This document shows, piece after piece, positions 58,682 to 64,000 of a stretch of 64,000 nt of DNA (within the stretch, counting starts at the first letter, position 1; each line of letters starts with the position of its first letter). A program made the translations under genes and the position numbers. The stretch lies in NCBI RefSeq assembly GCF_001890385.1, contig NZ_CP018221.1, forward strand, positions 2,343,501 to 2,407,500, given 5' to 3'. The notes under the pieces were generated by a model, which saw nothing but the letters and a program-made list of their open reading frames with translations, ran no database searches and was not told where the DNA came from. The DNA is from Tardibacter chloracetimidivorans. Its GTDB lineage: Bacteria > Pseudomonadota > Alphaproteobacteria > Sphingomonadales > Sphingomonadaceae.

Positions 58682-59317
58682 ATGTCAGCAACCGCCGTCC
58701 TTGCCAGGGGGCAGCAGACGCGCGAGCGGATTCTGGAAGCGGCCGAGCGCGCTGTGCTGCAAAAAGGGTTCAAGTCGACGTCGATCGAAGAGATCGTCGT
58801 GGCGGCCGGAATCACGCGCAACGGATTTTTCTATCATTTCCCCGACAAGCACGCGCTCGCCAAGGCCCTGCTGGTCCGCTACATCGCGCATGACGACGCG
58901 CTGATCGGAGGCCTTCTCGACCGCGCCGACGAACTGGTCGACGATCCGCTTCAGGCATATCTCGCCTTTCTGAAAATGTTTTCGGAGGTGATGGCCGACC
59001 TGCCCGACCGGCATCCCGGATGCCTGGTCGCTTCCTACTGCTATCAGGATCAGGTCTTCAGCCGCGAGATAAGGGCGCTCAGCGCCGAAACCATGATCCG
59101 CTGGCGCAACCACTTCCGCGCCCGGCTGGACATGATCGCACGCCACTATGCTCCCGGTCTTCCCGTCGATCTCGATGCGCTCGCGGACATGGTGCTGGTG
59201 CTGGTGGAAGGCGGGATCATCATGGACAAGGTCCACAGGGGCAAGGGCGTGCTGCCACGGCAGCTGATGCTTGCACGAACCTTTATCGGCTTGCTGTTCG
59301 AACGGGCGCGGGCGTGA
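58682..59317 (+). CDS. TetR/AcrR family regulator (first of tandem pair)
   Basis: This 211-residue repressor has an N-terminal TetR HTH (TRERILEAAERAVLQKGF, then SIEEIVVAAGITRNGFFYHF) and a C-terminal ligand domain containing HPGCLVASYCYQ. An ATG at 58670 is an alternative start; neither has a strong ribosome site. It overlaps the second TetR gene in a GTGA, so both are probably made together. The two are similar throughout and look like a tandem duplication. Ligand and target are unknown; the divergent TPR gene is a possible target. Confidence 0.88.
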   Translation: MSATAVLARGQQTRERILEAAERAVLQKGFKSTSIEEIVVAAGITRNGFFYHFPDKHALAKALLVRYIAHDDALIGGLLDRADELVDDPLQAYLAFLKMFSEVMADLPDRHPGCLVASYCYQDQVFSREIRALSAETMIRWRNHFRARLDMIARHYAPGLPVDLDALADMVLVLVEGGIIMDKVHRGKGVLPRQLMLARTFIGLLFERARA

Positions 59318-59940
59318 AGGCGGCGACGCTCAGCAGGGGCGAGCGGACGCGCGAACTGCTGCTCGACCTCGCCGAAAGCGCGGTGCTGGAAAAGGGCTAT
59401 GCCGCCACCTCGATAGAGGAGCTGATCGCAGCAGCCGGCATCACGAAGAGCGGCTTCTTCTATCACTTCGACGGCAAGCCAGCGCTGGCCAAGGCGCTGA
59501 TGCAGCGCGACAACCAGCGAACGGAGGCCGCCTTCGAATCGATCTTCGGCATGGCGGCGGCCCGATATGCCGATCCGCTGGCCGCGCTGCTGGACGGCCT
59601 TGTCGAACTGGGCGAGATGGCGGCGGTGTCCCCCAACGCGTATCCGGGCTGCCTCGCTGCCGCCTTTTCCTATCAGGAAGCGCAGTTCGACGACGATCAC
59701 CATGCGCTGATGCGCGAAGGATTCCTGATGCGCCGCCGCCAGATCCGCAAGCGGCTGGACAAGGTGGCGGCATCGGCCTCCCCGCGCGTGGCCGTTGGCC
59801 TTGATGACCTGGCCGACATGGGCATCGCCGTCATCCAGGGCGCGATCGTGCTGGAGCGGGTACGCGGAGAGCCGGGCATATTGGCGCAGCAGGTCGATCT
59901 TTACGGCGCGTTCATCCGACGTCTGTTCCAGCCGGTCTGA
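59314..59940 (+). CDS. TetR/AcrR family regulator (second of tandem pair)
   Basis: This 208-residue protein is a paralogue of the preceding gene, with the HTH SIEELIAAAGITKSGFFYHF and the C-terminal YPGCLAAAFSYQ. It starts with a GTG at 59314 that overlaps the upstream stop in GTGA. Identical order of conserved elements suggests a duplication, which lets the two act as heterodimers, a guess. The gene ends 87 bases before the GNAT-nitrilase gene. Confidence 0.87.
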   Translation: MKAATLSRGERTRELLLDLAESAVLEKGYAATSIEELIAAAGITKSGFFYHFDGKPALAKALMQRDNQRTEAAFESIFGMAAARYADPLAALLDGLVELGEMAAVSPNAYPGCLAAAFSYQEAQFDDDHHALMREGFLMRRRQIRKRLDKVAASASPRVAVGLDDLADMGIAVIQGAIVLERVRGEPGILAQQVDLYGAFIRRLFQPV

Positions 59941-60027
59941 ACCTTCCTCCATCTTGATCCATTCTTCTCCGGGTTGCGCCGCAACCCGATTTTCTGTCGT
60001 ATGGCGCCATTATCCGGGAGACGTTGA

Positions 60028-61635
60028 TTGGCGAAGGCAAGCGAGGCGAGGCTTCTGGTGCGGAACGCGGTGACCGGCGACATCGCCGGAATCCGGGCGC
60101 TGATAGCGCGCGTCTATCCGCACATGGGCAATTACAGCACCGGCATGATCCGGGGCCAGATCAACAACTTTCCCGAAGGCCAGTTCGTCGCCGTGTTCGA
60201 GGACAAGATCGTCGGCTATTGCGCCTCCTCGCGCATCGACGAGAATGTGGCGCTGAGCCCGCATGACTGGGAGACTATCAGCGGCAACGGCTTCGGCAGC
60301 CGCCACGACCCGACCGGCGACTGGCTCTATGGAATTGAAATGGCAGTCGACGAGCGCAGGCGGGGGCTGCGCATCGGCAAGCGGCTCTATGAGGCGCGCC
60401 GGACGCTGGCCGAACGGCTTGAGCTGAAGGGCATCGTCTTCGGCGGACGCATGCCCGGCTTCCGTCGCGCCAGACGCCGCGCGGACGGGCCGGAGGACTA
60501 TATCGAGAAGGTCCGCGAGGGGAAGCTGCGCGATCCGGTGATCGGCTTCCAGTTCGCCAACGGCTTCGCGCCCATCGGCGTGCTGGCGGACTATCTGCCC
60601 GACGATCAGGCATCGTGCGGCTTTGCAGCGCACATGGTCTGGCGCAATCCCTATGTCGATCCCAACGAGCCGCCGTCGTTCAGGGTGCCGCGCGACGTGG
60701 AAAGCGTGCGGCTTGCGACGGTGCAATTGCAGGCGCGCCCGGTGAAGGACTTCGCCGAGTTCATCCACAACATCGAGTATTTCGTCGATGTCGCGTCCAA
60801 CTACAGCGCCGATTTCGTCGTCTTTCCCGAGCTTTTCACCCTCTCACTGCTGTCGTTCGAGCCTGAGCAGCTCTCGGCGACCGAAGCGATCGACCGGCTG
60901 ACGGCGCATCGCGGTCCGCTGGTGAAGGAACTCTCGCGGATGGCGCTTCGCTACAACGTCAATATCGTCGGCGGATCGCACCCCACCCGCACCGACGACG
61001 GCGACATCCAGAACGTGGCCTATGTCTGCCTGCGCGACGGTTCCGTCCATGAGCAGGAGAAGATCCATCCCACGCCAAACGAAGCCTATTGGTGGAAGAT
61101 CAAGGGCGGCGACGGACTGAACGTGATCCAGACCGACGTCGGCCCCATCGGCGTGCTCATCTGCTATGACAGCGAGTTCCCCGAACTGGCGCGGCGGCTG
61201 GTGGACGAGGGCGCGCGCATCATCTTCGTTCCCTTCTGCACCGACAATCGCCAGGGCTATATGCGCGTGCGCTATTGCGCCCAGGCCCGCGCGGTGGAGA
61301 ATCAGTGCTTCGTCGTGATGTCGGGCAATGTCGGCAATCTGCCCGGCGTGGAGAACATGGACGTTCAATATGCCCAGTCGTGCATCCTGACGCCCTGCGA
61401 CTTTCCATTTGCGCGCGACGGCATCGCGGCGGAGGCAAGCGAGAATATCGAGACTCTGACCATCGCCGACGTGAACCTTTCCGACCTCACCTGGGCCAGG
61501 GCCGAAGGGACCGTGCGCAACCTCACCGACCGCCGCTTCGATCTTTACCGGATCGACTGGAGCAAGGGCGGCGCGTCGCAACGCCCTGCTCCGGACGCTC
61601 AACCCGCCGGGCCGAAGGGGCCGGGCGGCGGCTGA
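60028..61635 (+). CDS. Bifunctional GNAT acetyltransferase / carbon-nitrogen hydrolase
   Basis: This 535-residue fusion has an N-terminal GNAT domain (residues about 1 to 215, with the acetyl-CoA loop RRRGLRIGKRLYEA at 110 to 123) and a C-terminal nitrilase-superfamily domain (about 225 to 510). The nitrilase catalytic triad is Glu268 (VFPELFTL), Lys345 (QEKIHPTP) and Cys379 (LICYDSEFPE). It may acetylate and hydrolyse the same amide or nitrile compound, which is unknown. The start is a TTG at 60028 preceded by GGGAG. It is convergent with the ROK kinase. Confidence 0.9.
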   Translation: MAKASEARLLVRNAVTGDIAGIRALIARVYPHMGNYSTGMIRGQINNFPEGQFVAVFEDKIVGYCASSRIDENVALSPHDWETISGNGFGSRHDPTGDWLYGIEMAVDERRRGLRIGKRLYEARRTLAERLELKGIVFGGRMPGFRRARRRADGPEDYIEKVREGKLRDPVIGFQFANGFAPIGVLADYLPDDQASCGFAAHMVWRNPYVDPNEPPSFRVPRDVESVRLATVQLQARPVKDFAEFIHNIEYFVDVASNYSADFVVFPELFTLSLLSFEPEQLSATEAIDRLTAHRGPLVKELSRMALRYNVNIVGGSHPTRTDDGDIQNVAYVCLRDGSVHEQEKIHPTPNEAYWWKIKGGDGLNVIQTDVGPIGVLICYDSEFPELARRLVDEGARIIFVPFCTDNRQGYMRVRYCAQARAVENQCFVVMSGNVGNLPGVENMDVQYAQSCILTPCDFPFARDGIAAEASENIETLTIADVNLSDLTWARAEGTVRNLTDRRFDLYRIDWSKGGASQRPAPDAQPAGPKGPGGG

Positions 61636-61641
61636 CCAAGG

Positions 61642-62511
61642 TCAGGCGATCGCCCTGGCGGCCAGCGCAAGCGCACCCAGCGGCCCCGCTTTTTTGCCAA
61701 GGGCGGGCGGCGCGACATAGGCGGAGAGCGGCCCGGCGAGCCGAAGCACGCCGCCGTAATCCGCGATGCTTTCGGCGAGCCTTGCCCGGAGAAGAGGGAA
61801 GAGCTGCGGCTGGCCCGCGGCAACGCCGCCGCCGATGAGAATTCGCTGCGGCAAGGTGGTGAGCATCAGATTGTGGCAGAGCGCGGCCAGTGCATCGGCG
61901 GCTTGCGGCCAGACGGGATGATCGGCCGGTATGTCGCGCCCGGACATGCCGGCCCGCGCCGCAATGGCCGGACCGCTCGCCAGACCCTCCACGCAATCGC
62001 CATGATAGGGGCAGATGCCCGGAAAGCTGTCGCCGCGCCCGCGCGGGATTCGCATATGGCCCGCCTCGCTGTGGCCAAGACCGCGCACCGGCTTTCCGGC
62101 GACGATGCTGCCGACGCCGATCCCCGTGCCGATGGTGACATAGGCCCAGCTCGACAGCCCCTGCGCGCCGCCCCACAGCCCTTCGGCAATGGCCGCGCCA
62201 TTGGTGTCCGTGTCGAGCGCGAACGGCTTTCCCCCGGCCAGATCGGCAAGGAAGGCTTGGTTCCAGCCGGGCTTGGGCGTGTGGACGATCCGCCCATAGC
62301 GGGGCGAGGAGGGATCGAGATCGAGCGGGCCGAAGCTCGCTATGCCAAGCGCCTCATGATCCCATTGGCCGAGAACCGCGCGAATTGCGGCCAGCGTCTC
62401 GTCGGGCGTGGTGGTGGGCAGTTCCACCATCGCCCGGATGTCGTCCGGCTCGGTTCCCGAGATGCACACGCATTTGGTGCCGCCAAGCTCTACGCCGGCC
62501 AGAAGCGTCAT
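61642..62511 (-). CDS. ROK family sugar kinase (fructokinase-like)
   Basis: This 289-residue kinase phosphorylates a sugar, probably fructose. The ATP site begins GVELGGTKCVCI, and the ROK zinc-binding region is HMRIPRG... followed by CPYHGDCVEGLASGP, with the usual His and Cys ligands, while the catalytic Asp is in ALDTDTNGAAIAEG. Without a nearby sugar operon, the substrate is inferred from the family. The ATG at 62511 has a GGAGCA site. It is convergent with the nitrilase fusion, 6 bases apart. Confidence 0.88.
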   Translation of the reverse strand: MTLLAGVELGGTKCVCISGTEPDDIRAMVELPTTTPDETLAAIRAVLGQWDHEALGIASFGPLDLDPSSPRYGRIVHTPKPGWNQAFLADLAGGKPFALDTDTNGAAIAEGLWGGAQGLSSWAYVTIGTGIGVGSIVAGKPVRGLGHSEAGHMRIPRGRGDSFPGICPYHGDCVEGLASGPAIAARAGMSGRDIPADHPVWPQAADALAALCHNLMLTTLPQRILIGGGVAAGQPQLFPLLRARLAESIADYGGVLRLAGPLSAYVAPPALGKKAGPLGALALAARAIA

Positions 62512-62668
62512 TGCTCCTTGGCTCCCGAGAGCGCGTTCTTGTCCGGCAGCCCGCAGTCCATGATCCAATGCGCCTTTCCAGGTGAGCGTCCGTATACGCA
62601 CAGCGTGACTCATCGGCGTTTCGCCGTCGACGGCGAAATTGCAGAGGATGAAGAATGGAGGGAGAAAA

Positions 62669-62744
62669 TGGTGCCCAGGGACGGAATCGAACCGCCGACA
62701 CGGGGATTTTCAATCCCCTGCTCTACCAACTGAGCTACCTGGGC
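62669..62744 (-). tRNA. tRNA-Phe (GAA)
   Basis: The gene folds into a complete 76-base cloverleaf on the minus strand. The acceptor stem GCCCAGG pairs with CCTGGGC; the D arm is GCTC, AGTTGGTA and GAGC; the anticodon stem GGGGA and TCCCC surrounds the loop TTGAAAA with anticodon GAA for phenylalanine; the T loop is TTCGATT. The 3' CCA is encoded. It lies 36 bases after yacG on the same strand and 157 bases ahead of the ROK kinase. Confidence 0.97.
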
Positions 62745-62780
62745 ACGACCGCGAACGCGGTCGACGGGGCGCTATAACGG

Positions 62781-62987
62781 TCAGCCGCCGTCTTTGTCCA
62801 GCATCATGTCCATGCTTTCGGGGTCGGCGGGCGGACCGGCTATCCGATAGCCCTCGCCCAGCCATTTCAGGAGGTCGCGATCGCGGCAACCCTGGCTGCA
62901 AAAGGGGGAATGCGCGGCGGCAGTCGGCTTGCGGCAGACGGGACAGCGGGCGCGCGTCTTGGCTTCAGGGGTGTTCGCGGCTGACAT
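62781..62987 (-). CDS. yacG: DNA gyrase inhibitor YacG
   Basis: This 68-residue protein has one treble-clef zinc finger (CPVCRKP then FCSQGCRDRDLLKWLGEGYRI), with all four Cys ligands. YacG binds gyrase and represses its activity. The ATG at 62987 lies 23 bases inside the RNase E/G-like gene, so translation is coupled. Gene order maf, RNase E/G-like, yacG is common in alphaproteobacteria, and all three are packed with overlapping ends. Confidence 0.93.
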   Translation of the reverse strand: MSAANTPEAKTRARCPVCRKPTAAAHSPFCSQGCRDRDLLKWLGEGYRIAGPPADPESMDMMLDKDGG

Positions 62988-63960
62988 CGCCCGACCATAT
63001 GGGACGGCTCGCCTCCGTACGCAACAGCAGCCGTGCGCCGATGCGCCGTTCCAGCTCGCGCACCCATGCGCCGTTCGCCTCGATCCGCGCCACGACCGCC
63101 GGTGACGCGGCAATGGTGACGGCCCCCGCCCCGCCCTGCCGCTCGGCGCGGCGCAGCAGGGCCAGCGCCGCTGCGAGCGCCGGGTCCGCCTGCACAAGCT
63201 CTGGCAGGGAAGGTCTCGTCCGCCGCCGGATGATCTGCATGAAGCCGAAGCCGTTCACCGCCGTCCGCTCGAACGGCTGCGGCAGCGCCCGGTCCAGCGC
63301 CTCGGCCGCCGCCATGCGCTCCGCCTTGCCGTTCATCGTCGGCAGGTCGATCCCGATCGAGCCGGTGATGCCCAGCCGCCGGATCGCCGCACCCGCCGCC
63401 GCAGCGCCCGCGCGCGCAAGCTCGGCGGGCGGAAGATCGCCGTCGACGTCGATCAGGGTCATCGCAGGCGTGAGGCTGATCCGGAGCCCGCCGCCTGGAA
63501 AGGCGATGTCGCCCCTTGCCGCCTCGTCGAGCAGTTCGGACCAGCCCGCCTGCTCCAGAAGATCAGGCCCTGTCGGCGGCAGCAGGCGCGGCCTGCCGCC
63601 CATCGCCGTGACCCGTTGCTCGACCGTTGGCGCGGGCCGGGGGGCGTCATCGCTTGCAGCCACGCGGGCCATCTTCGCGCGGCCCGGTTCGGGGATCGCC
63701 TCGCGCACCACTTCGACCGTCAGCCGCGCGCCCTCCGTCACTGCGGGTGGAAACGGCTCGATCAGCGTCTCGGTCCCGTCCGCAAGGGTGACGATGCCGC
63801 GCTTGCCCGGCACGAGGATGGCCGTCAGCCGCCCTTCGGAGACAGCACCGGCCCGAAGACCCGTGTCGTCACGCTCAACGATTGCTTCGACGATTTGCCC
63901 ATGCTCGATCAGGACGGCGCGCGTCTCGCCAATGCCATGCTCGATCAGCCACTCAGCCAA
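62965..63960 (-). CDS. Short ribonuclease E/G-like protein
   Basis: This 331-residue protein resembles the catalytic half of RNase E/G. An S1-like segment (AVLIEHGQIVEAIVERDD, then LVPGKRGIVTLADG) occupies about the first 100 residues, and the active-site aspartates appear as Asp171 (TLIDVDGD) and Asp205 (IGIDLPTM). It is much shorter than typical RNase E/G, so it may be a specialised or weakened nuclease. It starts at a TTG (63960) that overlaps the maf stop by 8 bases. It overlaps yacG by 23 bases. Confidence 0.85.
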   Translation of the reverse strand: MAEWLIEHGIGETRAVLIEHGQIVEAIVERDDTGLRAGAVSEGRLTAILVPGKRGIVTLADGTETLIEPFPPAVTEGARLTVEVVREAIPEPGRAKMARVAASDDAPRPAPTVEQRVTAMGGRPRLLPPTGPDLLEQAGWSELLDEAARGDIAFPGGGLRISLTPAMTLIDVDGDLPPAELARAGAAAAGAAIRRLGITGSIGIDLPTMNGKAERMAAAEALDRALPQPFERTAVNGFGFMQIIRRRTRPSLPELVQADPALAAALALLRRAERQGGAGAVTIAASPAVVARIEANGAWVRELERRIGARLLLRTEASRPIWSGDVSREHP

Positions 63961-64000
63961 GCGGGTATCCGGCGGTCCTGAGCAGCGCCCGCGTCTCGAA
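63953..64000 (-). CDS. Probable Maf nucleotide pyrophosphatase, C-terminal fragment
   Basis: Only the last 15 codons are in the window, ending in TGA at 63955 to 63953. They read FETRALLRTAGYPLG, which resembles the usual C-terminus of Maf-type nucleoside triphosphate pyrophosphatases. Position before the RNase E/G-like gene agrees with the common gene order. The rest lies beyond the window edge, so this is a positional and short-motif call. Confidence 0.55.
   Translation of the reverse strand, partial: FETRALLRTAGYPLG

Overview
The window is a compact, GC-rich chromosomal segment with about 60 genes, mostly in short co-directional operons and many joined by 4-base start/stop overlaps. The gene content points to an alphaproteobacterium, most likely of the Sphingomonadales. 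Reasons are a large NAD-type glutamate dehydrogenase, UPF0262, DUF2948 and DUF2093 proteins, a TonB receptor of the type abundant in sphingomonads, a proteasome-type protease next to ATP-grasp, alpha-E and transglutaminase genes, and a GNAT-nitrilase fusion. The taxonomic call is an inference; there is no rRNA gene here. I saw no prophage, insertion sequence or CRISPR array, so this is core genome with a few accessory patches (arsenic, tandem GT87 genes, tandem TetR genes).

Layout. 1-3669: 3' part of NAD-glutamate dehydrogenase. 7294-3672 (minus): UPF0262, dcd, rarD, murA, DUF2948. 9671-7728 (minus): arsR-arsC-ACR3 arsenic operon, lying right behind the glycine cleavage operon gcvT-gcvH-gcvP (14113-9709), which is preceded by a tandem glycine riboswitch. 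17083-14447 (minus): hemC-hemD and a membrane-anchored protein, divergent from tsaD-gpsA (17126-19155). 19248-21083: a two-domain KaiC-like ATPase with a single-domain response regulator. 21095-28951: an SLC13 permease, an unknown anchored protein, a small membrane cluster (BON, 38-residue protein, helix-hairpin-helix), rlmN, gpmA, a GGDEF protein, purEK. 28959-37591: M16 peptidase, clpB with a heat-shock-type promoter, a TonB receptor. 38853-45050: an M23 lipoprotein with an apparent CTG start, DUF2093, xseA, purD (overlapping divergent starts with xseA), cyclopropane synthase, an EF-hand protein, argG. 45004-47567 (minus): two tandem GT87-like membrane proteins. 47674-51648 (minus): the four-gene protease/transglutaminase/alpha-E/ATP-grasp operon. 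51875-57106: outer-membrane protein, CIO-type cytochrome bd oxidase with its small subunit and a PagL-like deacylase, a CBS protein, UdgX. 57123-64000: TPR protein, tandem TetR genes, GNAT-nitrilase, ROK kinase, tRNA-Phe, yacG, an RNase E/G-like protein and the last codons of a probable maf gene.

How the parts work together. Most operons are housekeeping: cell wall (murA), nucleotides (dcd, purE/K/D), haem (hemC/D), one-carbon metabolism (gcv), tRNA and rRNA modification (tsaD, rlmN), protein quality control (clpB, M16). The regions of most interest are the 47674-51648 operon, whose chemistry (peptide-bond-type ligation, transglutaminase-fold hydrolysis and proteasome-type proteolysis) suggests a dedicated peptide-tagging or peptide-metabolite pathway; the KaiC-like/receiver pair; the UdgX uracil-DNA enzyme; and several unusual translation-start arrangements.
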